A stretch of 52,364 bases of DNA. Origin: Burkholderiaceae bacterium. Lineage in GTDB: Bacteria; Pseudomonadota; Gammaproteobacteria; Burkholderiales; Burkholderiaceae_E. A program made the translations under genes and the position numbers. Each line of letters begins with the position of its first letter. The first letter of the stretch is position 1. The stretch is taken from positions 1-52,364 of the forward strand of contig JAHBZV010000018.1 of NCBI GenBank assembly GCA_019635275.1, written 5' to 3'. Under the pieces are notes generated by a model. The model saw nothing but the letters and a program-made list of their open reading frames with translations, made no database searches and was not told the origin of the DNA. Below are positions 1 through 7,810 of this stretch, one piece after another.

Positions 1-104
1 GTGAGCAGCTGCTTGGTCGGCGTAACCGAGATCTTTCCGGGGCTGCCCTGCTCGTGGTACTCGAGCGCAGCCTTGCGCAGGTCGTGGGAAGTCGATTTGG
101 GCAT
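1..104 (-). CDS. maeB: NADP-dependent malic enzyme, N-terminal fragment (runs off the window)
   Basis: Only the first 34 codons are inside the window. The reverse-strand translation starts at the ATG at 104 and contains AALEYHEQGSPGKISVTPTK, the conserved opening of MaeB-type malic enzymes, just before the usual 'QRDLALAYSPGVA' block, which would lie outside. Family members decarboxylate malate to pyruvate oxidatively with NADP, often with a C-terminal phosphotransacetylase-like domain that cannot be checked here. A sigma70-like promoter lies just upstream at 141-169. Recognition rests on a short but distinctive stretch. Confidence 0.75.
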   Translation of the reverse strand, partial: MPKSTSHDLRKAALEYHEQGSPGKISVTPTKQLL

Positions 105-140
105 CGGATGACAGCGCCTCGCTGCGCGTGAGAGGGTCGG

Positions 141-169
141 ATTATCCGTCCGTGCCCCGGCAATGACAA
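141..169 (-). promoter_or_regulatory. sigma70-like promoter of the malic enzyme gene
   Basis: On the minus strand TTGTCA (169-164) and GATAAT (146-141) are separated by exactly 17 bp. Each hexamer matches its consensus in five of six positions. The -10 lies 37 bp upstream of the maeB start codon. The spacing and position make this a credible promoter, with no experimental support. Confidence 0.6.
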
Positions 170-243
170 TCGCGTCGCCTCGTGTCGGCCTGGCTCGATG
201 GTCGGGGGCCTGGCGCAGCTCGTGCGTGCGTCGGTTGGCGCGA

Positions 244-300
244 GCAAAGGGGCAGGCAGTGGGGCGCGCAGCGCGGCAGGCCATTCGCCGTGGGCGCGCC
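244..300. repeat. Inverted repeat A, left arm (partner 474-530)
   Basis: The 57-bp arm is the reverse complement of 474-530 with one mismatch that I can see (near position 253). It includes the core GCGGCAGGCCATTCGCCGTG. The arms are separated by 173 bp that contain the left arm of repeat B, so the pairs are interleaved, not nested. Confidence 0.85.
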
Positions 301-354
301 GGGTGCTTGCCCCCGCTTCGCGGGGGTGCCCTGCGATGCTCGCAGCACCGGCTG

Positions 355-440
355 GCGCGGCGAAACTCGCTGCGCTCGCTGCGCGAGCTCCGCTCGGACA
401 ATCGCCGCGAGAATGATGGACGAAGCGCGCTGCGCGCGCC
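355..440. repeat. Inverted repeat B, left arm (partner 709-794)
   Basis: The 86-bp arm corresponds to the reverse complement of 709-794. Long blocks are identical (GCGCGGCGAAACTCGCT, CAATCGCCGCGAG, CGAAGCGCGCT). They are separated by scattered substitutions and a divergent 9-bp centre near 412-420. The arm is itself full of short palindromes of the 'gctcgctgcgcgagc' type. Confidence 0.8.
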
Positions 441-473
441 GCCGGTGCTGCTGTGCTTCTCGGCTGCGCACAA

Positions 474-530
474 GGCGCGCCCACGGCGAATGGCCTGCCG
501 CGCTGCGCGCCCCACTGCCCGCCCCTTTGC
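474..530. repeat. Inverted repeat A, right arm
   Basis: Reverse-complement partner of 244-300 with one mismatch in 57 bp. It falls between the two arms of repeat B. Confidence 0.85.
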
Positions 531-597
531 GAACATCGTGGCGAACCTCGCGAGCAACGGCCCCGTCTTTGACACGAGCACCACCGACGCTTCCCGA

Positions 598-675
598 GCG
601 GCCTTCGGTGGCGGGCCGGGGCGCGTCGCGGCGCGGCGGGCACAGGCGGCGCGGGCCGGTCGCTTCGGGGCGCCG
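598..675. repeat. Inverted repeat C, left arm (partner 848-925)
   Basis: The 78-bp arm appears to be an exact reverse complement of 848-925, with the match ending at both sides in clear mismatches. It contains GGCGGGCACAGGCGGCGCGG. Identity over 78 bp implies a recent duplication or ongoing gene conversion. Confidence 0.85.
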
Positions 676-708
676 TCGATGGCGCCGAGCAGCGCAGTCT
701 CGGGGTCG

Positions 709-794
709 GCGCGCGAAGCGCGCTTCGTACCTCTGACTCGCGGCGATTGTTTGAGCGGAGCTCGCGAAGCGAGCGTAGCGAGTTTCGCCGCGCG
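709..794. repeat. Inverted repeat B, right arm
   Basis: Reverse-complement partner of 355-440, with point differences. It lies wholly between the two arms of repeat C, 33 bp after the left one and 53 bp before the right one. Confidence 0.8.
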
Positions 795-847
795 ACCCCG
801 TGACGAGCAGCGCAGGGAAGTCGGTGCGCAGCACCGACCGCCACCGT

Positions 848-925
848 CGGCGCCCCGAAGCGACCGGCCCGCGCCGCCTGTGCCCGCCGCGCCGCGACGC
901 GCCCCGGCCCGCCACCGAAGGCCGC
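848..925. repeat. Inverted repeat C, right arm
   Basis: Exact reverse complement of 598-675 as far as can be read. It ends 45 bp before the stop codon of the FAD/Fe-S dehydrogenase gene. Confidence 0.85.
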
Positions 926-970
926 GACGCGCGCCGGATTCGAACCGGGAGAACGAGGAGCCGCCTCGAG

Positions 971-3900
971 TCACGCGCCCCGATCGACCAGCGCCCGCGC
1001 CAGCACGCACGCGACGTGCTCCGCGCGGCGGCCCGCGCCGTCGGCGATCTGGTGCCTGCAGCTGGTGCCGTCGGCGACGACCAGGTCGTCCGGACCGGCC
1101 GCGCGCACGGCCGGCAGCAGCGCCGCCTCGCCCATCTTCATCGAGATGTCGTGGTGCTCGGACTCGTAGCCGAACGCGCCCGCCATGCCGCAACAACTGG
1201 ACTCGACCAGCTCGACCTTCAGCGACGGGATCAGGCCGAGCACGGTGCGGACCGGACCTACCGCGTCGAACGCCTTCTGGTGGCAATGGCCATGGACAAG
1301 CGCGCGGGCCTGCGGCAGCGCCCGCAGCGGCAGGTTCAGGCGACCGGCCTCGTGCTCGCGGGCGAGGAACTCCTCGAACAGCATCGCCCGCGACGCGAGC
1401 GCAGTGGCCGCCCCGCCGAGGCCGAGCGCCAGGAACTCGTCGCGCATCGTCAGCAGGCACGAGGGCTCGAGCCCCACGACGGGCGCGCCGCGTTGCACCC
1501 AGGGCGCGAGCGCCGCGACCGTGCGCCGCGCCTCGGCGCGCGCCTCGTCGACCAGGCCGGTGGCCAGGAAGGTCCGGCCGCAGCACAACGGCCGGGCCGG
1601 ATCCGCGTCGTCGCCCCCGACGCGCGCCACGTGCACCCGATAGCCGGCCGCCTGCAGCACGCGGCGCGCTGCCCGCAGGTTGTCCGGCTCGAAATAGTTG
1701 TCGAAGGTGTCCGCCCAGAGCACGACGTCGCGTCCGTCGCCTTCCGGGCCCGCTTCGGCGCGCACCGGCTGCGCCCGATCCCTCGTGAACACGTCGGCGC
1801 GCCACGCCGGCAGCCGCCGCCGCGCCGACAGGCCGATGAGCCGCTCGCTCAGGCGTGCCGCGCCCGGCAGCAGGTCACGCAAGTTCGCCAGCCACGGCAG
1901 CCGCGCCAGCCAGGGGGCGTATCGCGGCAGGTAGGCGACCATCCGGTCGCGCAGGCGCAGCGCGTGGCGCTTGCGCCAGTGGTAGAGGAACTCGGTCTTC
2001 ATCCGGGCCATGTCGACGCCGGTCGGGCACTCGCGCTTGCACCCCTTGCAGCCGACGCACAGCGACATCGTGTCGTGCATCGCCTGCGACGTGAATGCGT
2101 CCTCGCCGAGCTGGCCCGACAGCGCCAGCCGCAGCGTGTTCGCGCGGCCGCGCGTGAGGTCGCGCTCGTCGCGCGTCACGCGGTAGCTCGGGCACATCGT
2201 CCCCGCGTCGAACTTCCGGCAGTGGCCGTTGTTGTTGCACATCTCGACCGCCTTGGCGAAGCCGCGGGCGGGGTCGCCGCCGCTGCCCGGCGCGGTCGTG
2301 CGCTCGGTGACCGGATCGTTCTGCACGTCCCAGGCCGACCAGTCGAGCGCGGTGTCGAGCGGCCGCGCCGCGTAACCGGGGCCGAAGCGGAACAGCGACG
2401 CGTCGTCCATCCGGGACGGCCTGACGATCTTGCCGGGGTTCATCAGGCCGAGCGGGTCGAACAGGTCCTTGATCTCCTCGAACGCGCGCGTCAGGCGCGG
2501 CCCGAACTGCCAGGCGACCCATTCGCTGCGCACCAGCCCGTCGCCGTGCTCTCCCGAGTAGGCGCCCTTGAACCGGCGCACCATCGCCGACGCCTCCTCG
2601 GCGATCGCGCGCATCTTCGCCGCGCCGCCGTCGGGACCGGCGCGGCGCATGTCGAGGATCGGGCGCACGTGCAGCGTGCCGACCGAAGCGTGCGCGTACC
2701 AGGTGCCGCGCGTGCCGTGGCGCGCGAACACCTCGGTGAGATTCGCCGTGTACTCGGCCAGGTGCTCGAGCGGCACCGCGCAGTCCTCGATGAAGCTGAC
2801 CGGCTTGCCGTCGCCCTTGAGCGACATCATGATGTTCAGGCCGGCCTTTCGCACCTCCCACAGCGCCTTCTGCCGTCCCTCGTCGGGCATCTCGACCACC
2901 GAGCCCGGCAGGCCGAGGTCGCCCATCAACTCGACGAGACGCGCGAGGCGCTCGAGCAGCGCCGCGCGGTCTTCGCCGCTGAACTCCACCAGCAGGATGG
3001 CCTCGGGCGCACGCCCTTCGCGCTCGACCAGCGCCGACTCGATCGTCGGGCGGAACACCGGATTGGCGCGCGACAGGTCGATCATCGTCCGGTCGACGAG
3101 TTCGACCGCCGATGGGCCGAGCCTGACGATGTGCTGCGCGCTGTCCATCGCCGCATGGAAGCTCGGGAAGTTCACCACGCCGAGCACCTTCGCCGCAGGC
3201 AGCGGCGACAGCTTCAGGACCAGCCGGCGGAACCAGGCGAGCGTGCCCTCCGAGCCGACCAGCAGGTGTGCCAGGTTGACCGAGCCGTCGTCGGTGTAGG
3301 GTCGCTCGGACTGCGGATGGAACACGTCGAGGTTATAGCCGCCGACGCGGCGCAGCACCTTCGGCCAGACGCGCTCGATCTCGCCGCGCTCGCGCCCGGC
3401 GATCCCGAACAGCCGCGAGACGAGTTCGCCGCTGCGCATCGTCGCGAGCGGCCGCTTCGCGCCGGCGCCGAACGGCCCGAAGTGCTCGCTGGTGCCGTCG
3501 GAGAGGACCGCTTCGATCCCGAGCACGTTGTGCACCATGTTGCCGTAGGCGATCGAGCGGGATCCGCACGAATTGTTGCCCGCCATGCCGCCCAGCGTGG
3601 CCTGCGCCGACGTGGACACGTCGACCGGGAACCACAGGCCGTGCGGCTTGAGCCAGGCGTTGAGCGCGTCGAGCACGATGCCGGGCTGCACCTCGACGGT
3701 CATCGCCTCGCGATCGAACGCGATCACCTTGTTCAGGTTCCGGCTGCTGTCGATGACCAGCGCCTCGCCGACCGTCTGGCCGCACTGGCTGGTGCCGCCC
3801 CCGCGCGGCAGGATCGGCACGCGCGACTCGCGCGCGAGGTCGATCGCGGCAATCACGTCGGCCTCATCCGCCGGCACCACGACGCCCACCGGGTCGACCT

Positions 3901-4048
3901 GGTAGATCGACGCGTCGGTGGCATAGCGCCCGCGGGAGAACGCGTCGAAGAGGACCTCGCCCCTCACCACGCGGCGCAGCCGCTGCGCCAGCCGGCTGCG
4001 CTCGAGCGGCGCCGCTCTCAGCGATCGGGCGGGGGTCGGGGCGTTCAT
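971..4048 (-). CDS. ydiJ: FAD-binding and (Fe-S)-binding oxidoreductase, YdiJ / D-2-hydroxyglutarate dehydrogenase type
   Basis: A 1,025-residue protein, close to the length of E. coli YdiJ (about 1,018), which oxidises D-2-hydroxyglutarate. The N-terminal half is a PCMH-type FAD domain with PRGGGTSQCGQ at 81-91 and GGMAGNNSCGSRSI at 153-166, followed by an FAD-oxidase C-terminal domain. The C-terminal third carries Fe-S motifs: cysteines around 602-620, CVGCKGCKRECP near 663-674, and two CCG motifs near 824 and 951 as in GlpC/heterodisulfide-reductase-like domains. It follows the GntR gene on the same strand after 27 bp, so the two are probably cotranscribed. A 2-hydroxyacid dehydrogenase role is family knowledge; the exact substrate here is not known. 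Confidence 0.85.
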   Translation of the reverse strand: MNAPTPARSLRAAPLERSRLAQRLRRVVRGEVLFDAFSRGRYATDASIYQVDPVGVVVPADEADVIAAIDLARESRVPILPRGGGTSQCGQTVGEALVIDSSRNLNKVIAFDREAMTVEVQPGIVLDALNAWLKPHGLWFPVDVSTSAQATLGGMAGNNSCGSRSIAYGNMVHNVLGIEAVLSDGTSEHFGPFGAGAKRPLATMRSGELVSRLFGIAGRERGEIERVWPKVLRRVGGYNLDVFHPQSERPYTDDGSVNLAHLLVGSEGTLAWFRRLVLKLSPLPAAKVLGVVNFPSFHAAMDSAQHIVRLGPSAVELVDRTMIDLSRANPVFRPTIESALVEREGRAPEAILLVEFSGEDRAALLERLARLVELMGDLGLPGSVVEMPDEGRQKALWEVRKAGLNIMMSLKGDGKPVSFIEDCAVPLEHLAEYTANLTEVFARHGTRGTWYAHASVGTLHVRPILDMRRAGPDGGAAKMRAIAEEASAMVRRFKGAYSGEHGDGLVRSEWVAWQFGPRLTRAFEEIKDLFDPLGLMNPGKIVRPSRMDDASLFRFGPGYAARPLDTALDWSAWDVQNDPVTERTTAPGSGGDPARGFAKAVEMCNNNGHCRKFDAGTMCPSYRVTRDERDLTRGRANTLRLALSGQLGEDAFTSQAMHDTMSLCVGCKGCKRECPTGVDMARMKTEFLYHWRKRHALRLRDRMVAYLPRYAPWLARLPWLANLRDLLPGAARLSERLIGLSARRRLPAWRADVFTRDRAQPVRAEAGPEGDGRDVVLWADTFDNYFEPDNLRAARRVLQAAGYRVHVARVGGDDADPARPLCCGRTFLATGLVDEARAEARRTVAALAPWVQRGAPVVGLEPSCLLTMRDEFLALGLGGAATALASRAMLFEEFLAREHEAGRLNLPLRALPQARALVHGHCHQKAFDAVGPVRTVLGLIPSLKVELVESSCCGMAGAFGYESEHHDISMKMGEAALLPAVRAAGPDDLVVADGTSCRHQIADGAGRRAEHVACVLARALVDRGA

Positions 4049-4075
4049 GCCGGGGCGCTCTGCGCGATGCCGGCG

Positions 4076-4768
4076 TCAACCGGCGGGGCGCCCGTCCGAG
4101 GCCGGCCAGTGCTCGAGCACTGCGTCGCGCTTGTGGCGCAGGTGCTCCTCGAGCAGGGCGCGCAGCGCGACGCTGTCGCCCGCCTCGAGCGCCTCGAGCA
4201 TGCGCTGGTGCTCGCGCACCGCGGCATCCCACTTGTCGCGATTGAAGTTCGAGCGGAACCGCAAGTTCTGGATGCGCGAGTTGATGCTGTCATAGGTTTC
4301 CGTGAGCACGGCATTGCGCGCGCAGCGATTGATCGCGCGGTGGATCTGTCGGTTCAGCGCGTAGTAGGTCGGCAGGTCGCGCCGCGCATGGGCGGCGAGC
4401 ATCTCGAAGTGAAGCGCGCGGACTTCGACGATCTCGGCGTCGGTGCGCCGGGCGGCGGCGAGCTCGCCCGAGAGCGCCTCGAGCGCGCCCATCAGCTCGA
4501 ACAGCTGCTCGACGTCGCCGCGAGACAGCGCGACGACGCTGGCGCCCCGGTTCGGGCTGAGCTCGATCAGCCGTTCGGCCGCCAGCACCTTGAACGCCTC
4601 GCGCAGCGGCGTGCGCGAGACCCCGATCTGCTCGCACAGCACCCGCTCGTTGAGCCGCACGCCCGGCGCGAGATGCCCCTCGGTGATCAGCCCGCGCAGT
4701 CGCTCGGCGACTTCCTCGTGCAGCGGGCGGCGATCTGCGGCAACGGTCGATTCACCCGGATTTTGCAT
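4076..4768 (-). CDS. GntR family transcriptional regulator, FCD (FadR-type) subfamily
   Basis: A 230-residue protein. An N-terminal winged helix-turn-helix (about 14-78, with EEVAERLRGLITEGHLAPG and VSRTPLREAFKVLA) precedes an all-helical FCD effector domain (about 85-215). FCD regulators usually bind small organic acids and repress nearby catabolic genes. The gene heads a leftward unit with the FAD/Fe-S dehydrogenase and is divergent from the aminotransferase-TRAP operon. The ATG at 4768 lies inside one copy of a repeated operator-like sequence, which points to direct autoregulation. The HTH follows the start by only 13 residues, so no much later start is possible. Confidence 0.88.
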   Translation of the reverse strand: MQNPGESTVAADRRPLHEEVAERLRGLITEGHLAPGVRLNERVLCEQIGVSRTPLREAFKVLAAERLIELSPNRGASVVALSRGDVEQLFELMGALEALSGELAAARRTDAEIVEVRALHFEMLAAHARRDLPTYYALNRQIHRAINRCARNAVLTETYDSINSRIQNLRFRSNFNRDKWDAAVREHQRMLEALEAGDSVALRALLEEHLRHKRDAVLEHWPASDGRPAG

Positions 4769-4774
4769 ACAAAC
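4760..4774. promoter_or_regulatory. GntR/FCD-type operator, copy 1, over the regulator's start codon
   Basis: TTTTGCATACAAA (4761-4773) is a pseudo-palindrome with TTG-N4-CAA half sites, the form usual for FCD-family operators. The same 13 bp recur at 4826-4838. The copy covers the regulator's ATG (4766-4768), so binding here would block its own expression. The assignment to this regulator is inference from position and duplication. Confidence 0.6.
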
Positions 4775-4824
4775 TTCGACGAGAGGACGGTGTTACGGGT
4801 GAAACCCCAACTTGCAGGTCGCCA

Positions 4825-4840
4825 ATTTTGCATACAAAAT
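4825..4840. promoter_or_regulatory. GntR/FCD-type operator, copy 2, upstream of the aminotransferase-TRAP operon
   Basis: ATTTTGCATACAAAAT is the more symmetric copy, 65 bp from copy 1. A possible rightward promoter, TTGCAG (4812-4817), 17 bp, CAAAAT (4835-4840), would be covered by it, which fits repression of the aminotransferase-TRAP genes. The -10 match is only four of six, so the promoter part is weak; the repeat itself is exact. Confidence 0.6.
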
Positions 4841-4893
4841 GCACCGAGGCAAGCATTTCCGGCCTTCCCCAGGCCCGTCTCCGAGGCATCCCG

Positions 4894-6123
4894 ATGAGAC
4901 TCTCCAACGGTCTTTCGCTCAACGGCCACCCGTCCGGCCGCCACTTCCTGCAGATCCCGGGGCCGTCGAACGTGCCCGACCGGATCCTGCGCGCGATGGA
5001 CTATCCCACGATCGACCACCGCGGCCCCGAGTTCCAGCAGCTCGGCAGGTCGGTGCTCGGCGGAATGCGCAGGATCTTCCAGACCGATGGACCGGTGGTG
5101 ATCTACCCGTCCTCGGGCACGGGCGCATGGGAAGCCGCCCTGGTGAACACGCTGTCGCCCGGCGACGCGGTGCTGATGTGCGAGACCGGTCATTTCGCGT
5201 CGCTGTGGAAGCGGATGGCCGACCGGCTCGGGCTGGCCGTCGAGTTCATTCCCGGCGACTGGCGGCACGGCGCCGATCCCGGCGCGATCGAAGCACGGTT
5301 GGCCGCCGACGACGGGCACCGCTTCAAGGCGGTCTGCGTCGTCCACAACGAGACCTCCACCGGCGTGACCAGCCGGATCGACGAGGTGCGCCGTGCGATC
5401 GATCGGGCGAAGCACCCCGCGCTGCTGATGGTCGACACGATCTCGTCGCTCGGGTCGGTCGATTACCGACACGACGAGTGGGGCGTGGACGTCTCCGTCG
5501 CGGGCTCGCAGAAGGGGCTGATGCTGCCGCCGGGCCTGTCGTTCAACGCGATCAGCGCGAAGGCGCTCGAGGCGGCGAGGAACGCGCGGATGCCGCGCTC
5601 GTACTGGGACTGGAGCGAGATGCTCGGCCCGAACGCGAACGGCTTCTTCCCCTACACGCCGGCGACCAACCTGCTCTACGGCCTGCACGAGGCGATCGCG
5701 ATGCTGCTCGAGGAGGGGCTGCCGAACGTCTTCGCGCGTCACCGGCGCCACGCCGAGGCCACGCGATCGGCGGTGCGCGGCTGGGGACTCGACATCCTCT
5801 GCCAGGATCCGGGCGGCCACAGCCCCGTGCTCACCGCGGTCGTGATGCCGGAGGGCCATAGCGCCGATGCGCTGCGCAAGCTGGCACTGGAGAACTTCAA
5901 CCTGTCGCTCGGCCAGGGGCTGAGCAAGCTCTCCGGACGGGTGTTCCGCATCGGGCACCTCGGCGACTTCAACGACCTGACGCTGCTCGGCACGCTGGGC
6001 GGCGTGGAGATGGCGCTAGGGCTGGCCGGCGTGCCGCACCGCAAGGGCGGCGTACAGGCAGCGATGGACAGCCTGGCGGCATCGGCCCCGAAGGCGCCGC
6101 GCACCGAGCGGGCCGCCGCCTGA
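4894..6123 (+). CDS. Class V aminotransferase (alanine-glyoxylate / serine-pyruvate aminotransferase family)
   Basis: A PLP fold-type I enzyme of 409 residues that moves an amino group between small amino acids and 2-oxo acids such as glyoxylate or pyruvate. It has the IPGPSNVP opening, the PSSGTGAWEAA cofactor-phosphate loop at 72-82, D181 in MVDTISSLG and the Schiff-base lysine K207 in GSQKGLMLPPG. The frame is open to an ATG at 4828, but that codon falls inside the operator, and homology starts only with HFLQIPGPSN, so the ATG at 4894 is chosen. It is the first gene of a rightward operon with a TRAP transporter. Its exact substrate pair is not evident. Confidence 0.85.
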   Translation: MRLSNGLSLNGHPSGRHFLQIPGPSNVPDRILRAMDYPTIDHRGPEFQQLGRSVLGGMRRIFQTDGPVVIYPSSGTGAWEAALVNTLSPGDAVLMCETGHFASLWKRMADRLGLAVEFIPGDWRHGADPGAIEARLAADDGHRFKAVCVVHNETSTGVTSRIDEVRRAIDRAKHPALLMVDTISSLGSVDYRHDEWGVDVSVAGSQKGLMLPPGLSFNAISAKALEAARNARMPRSYWDWSEMLGPNANGFFPYTPATNLLYGLHEAIAMLLEEGLPNVFARHRRHAEATRSAVRGWGLDILCQDPGGHSPVLTAVVMPEGHSADALRKLALENFNLSLGQGLSKLSGRVFRIGHLGDFNDLTLLGTLGGVEMALGLAGVPHRKGGVQAAMDSLAASAPKAPRTERAAA

Positions 6124-6151
6124 GCAACGACCCCACCAAGAGGAGGAGACC

Positions 6152-7204
6152 ATGAAGCACAACGCGAAGACCCGTGCCGCCGCCGGCGGCCATCCGGCGA
6201 CGACGCAGCGCCGCCGTGCCCTGCGGGGCGCCCTCGGCGCCGCGATCGGCCTGACCGTGGCGCTCGGCGCGTTCGCGCCCGGCGCGAAGGCGCAGGAGAT
6301 CGAACTCAAGCTCGGCCACGTCGGCGAGCCCGGATCGCTGTTCCAGATCAGCGCCGACGAATTCGCTCGGCGCGCCAACGCCAAGCTCGCCGGCAAGGCC
6401 AAGGTCGTGGTCTTCGGCTCGAGCCAGCTGGGCGGCGACAAGGAGATGCTGCAGAAGCTCAAGCTCGGCACGATCGACATGGCCGTGCCGTCGACGGTGA
6501 TGAGCAGCGAAGTCGACACCTTCGGCGTCTTCGAGATGCCCTACCTCGTGAGGGACCGCAAGCACATGGCCCTGATCGAGAAGGAGATCGTGTGGCCGAA
6601 GCTCGCTCCGGCCGCCGAGGCGAAGGGCCTGAAGATCATCGGGGTCTGGGAGAACGGCTACCGGCACATCACCAACAACCGCAGGCCGATCCGCAAGCCC
6701 GAGGACCTGTCCGGCATCAAGCTGCGGGTGCCCGAGGGCAAGTGGCGGGTCGCGATGTTCAAGGCCTACGGCGCCAACCCGAGCCCGATGAAATTCTCGG
6801 AGCTGTTCACCGCGCTGCAGACCGGCGTGATGGACGGGCAGGAGAATCCCTTCACGCAGATCTACAGCGCCAAGCTGCACGAGGTGCAGAAGTACCTGTC
6901 GCTGTCGGGCCACGTCTACACGCCCGCCTACCTGACCGTCGGCGCGCGCAAGTGGGCGACGCTGCCGGCCGACGTGCGCAGCACGCTCGAGCAGACCGCG
7001 AAGGAAACCCAGGCCTTCGTCTACGAGACCGCGCAGAAGCAGGAGACCGAGCTGCTCGAGAAGATCAAGGCGAGCGGCATCCAGGTCAACGAGGTCGACA
7101 AGAACGCGTTCATCGCCGCCAGCAAGCCGACCTACGACGAGTTCGGCAAGGCGGTTGCCGGCGCGAAGGAGCTGATCGATCGCGCGATCGAGCTCGGCAA
7201 GTGA
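6152..7204 (+). CDS. dctP: TRAP transporter substrate-binding protein, DctP family
   Basis: A 350-residue periplasmic receptor. A long Arg-containing N-terminus and hydrophobic segment end in GAKA-QEIELKLGH, so cleavage is likely after residue 47. The mature part has the DctP pattern: LKLGHVGEPGSLFQ, a KEMLQKLKLGTIDMAV block, LRVPEGKWRVAMFKAYGANP and MDGQENPF near the ligand-binding arginine region. A strong AAGAGGAGGA site precedes the ATG. It delivers a carboxylate ligand to the DctQM permease encoded next. The ligand may be a 2-oxo, 2-hydroxy or amino acid, judging from the flanking aminotransferases, but this is inference. Confidence 0.88.
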   Translation: MKHNAKTRAAAGGHPATTQRRRALRGALGAAIGLTVALGAFAPGAKAQEIELKLGHVGEPGSLFQISADEFARRANAKLAGKAKVVVFGSSQLGGDKEMLQKLKLGTIDMAVPSTVMSSEVDTFGVFEMPYLVRDRKHMALIEKEIVWPKLAPAAEAKGLKIIGVWENGYRHITNNRRPIRKPEDLSGIKLRVPEGKWRVAMFKAYGANPSPMKFSELFTALQTGVMDGQENPFTQIYSAKLHEVQKYLSLSGHVYTPAYLTVGARKWATLPADVRSTLEQTAKETQAFVYETAQKQETELLEKIKASGIQVNEVDKNAFIAASKPTYDEFGKAVAGAKELIDRAIELGK

Positions 7205-7232
7205 CACGGGCGGCCAGGCGGGAGACCGGGCG

Positions 7233-7754
7233 ATGCTGAAGTTGCGCAAGCTGTACGAGGCCGCGCTGGAGTGGATCGTCATCGCGCTGATGGTGGCGCT
7301 GGCCGTCGAAGTGACGGTCGGCGTCGTCTTCCGCACGATCGGCGCGTCGCTGGTCTGGTACGACGAGGTGGCTTCGATCCTGCTCGCCTGGCTGACCTTC
7401 TACGGCTCGGCCTACGCGGCAGCCAAGCGCGGGCACATCAGCTGCCCGGAGCTGGTCGCGTTGATGCCGCCGGGGCCGCGACTCGCGGTCACGATCGCGG
7501 TCGAGGCGCTGGTGATCGGGTTCTTCGCGTTGCTCGGCGTGATCGGATGGCAGGTGCTCGACGTGCTCGCGACCGACACGCTGGTGAGCCTGCCCGAAGT
7601 GCCGGTGTCGCTGGTGCAGTCGGTGGTTCCGATTTCCGCGGCACTGATCATCGTCGCCGAGTTGCTGACGCTGCCCGAGGCGCTGGCGTGGGCGCGCACC
7701 GAGCGCGCCCACGGCGCCACGGCCGAGGGCGCGGTGCGGGAAGCGTCGCACTGA
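7233..7754 (+). CDS. dctQ: TRAP transporter small permease subunit, DctQ family
   Basis: A 173-residue inner-membrane protein with four predicted membrane spans, the DctQ architecture. It contains WYDEVASILLAWLTFYGSA, the typical DctQ signature region with acidic E and W residues. It forms a complex with the large DctM subunit and uses an ion gradient, not ATP, for uptake. It sits between the receptor gene (28 bp upstream) and the large permease gene (56 bp downstream) on the same strand. Confidence 0.85.
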   Translation: MLKLRKLYEAALEWIVIALMVALAVEVTVGVVFRTIGASLVWYDEVASILLAWLTFYGSAYAAAKRGHISCPELVALMPPGPRLAVTIAVEALVIGFFALLGVIGWQVLDVLATDTLVSLPEVPVSLVQSVVPISAALIIVAELLTLPEALAWARTERAHGATAEGAVREASH

Positions 7755-7810
7755 TCGCCGCAGCGCTCCCCGTAGAAACGAAAACAACGACATCCCGAGG
7801 AGTCCCGAGC

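Larger units (their letters stand above)
170..970. other. 800-bp non-coding region built from interleaved inverted repeats
   Basis: This stretch lies between the maeB promoter and the stop of the FAD/Fe-S dehydrogenase gene. Open frames run through it on both strands, but their translations are Arg/Ala-rich low complexity, and the same peptides recur on both strands because the DNA is duplicated in inverted orientation. I see no ribosome binding site, domain or RNA gene. Three pairs of long inverted repeats (listed separately) fill most of it, in the order A-B-A'-C-B'-C'. There is also a small perfect hairpin, CCCCCGC-TTC-GCGGGGG, at 310-326. It looks like a nest of repetitive intergenic elements. 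Confidence 0.7.

Noticed and set aside
928-958. A tRNA T-arm-like motif on the minus strand (GGTTCGAATCC)
   Set aside because: Only a 4-bp stem with this loop is present. No acceptor, D or anticodon arm can be built, and the upstream side is inside the dehydrogenase gene.
947-965. A 17-bp match (GGAGAACGAGGAGCCGC) between 948-964 and the 3' end of erpA near 36112-36128
   Set aside because: Short, GC-rich and without any context linking the sites; chance similarity is plausible in a window of this size and composition.
163-1788. Open frames through the inverted-repeat region on both strands (also 142-915 minus and 182-736 plus)
   Set aside because: Their peptides are low-complexity and repeated on both strands because of the inverted repeats. 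No ribosome site or homology is visible.
800-4897. A very long plus-strand open frame of 1,365 codons
   Set aside because: It lies antisense to the GntR and dehydrogenase genes, whose families are unmistakable. High GC suppresses stop codons in this frame; the translation is Arg/Ala/His/Asp-rich with no domain.
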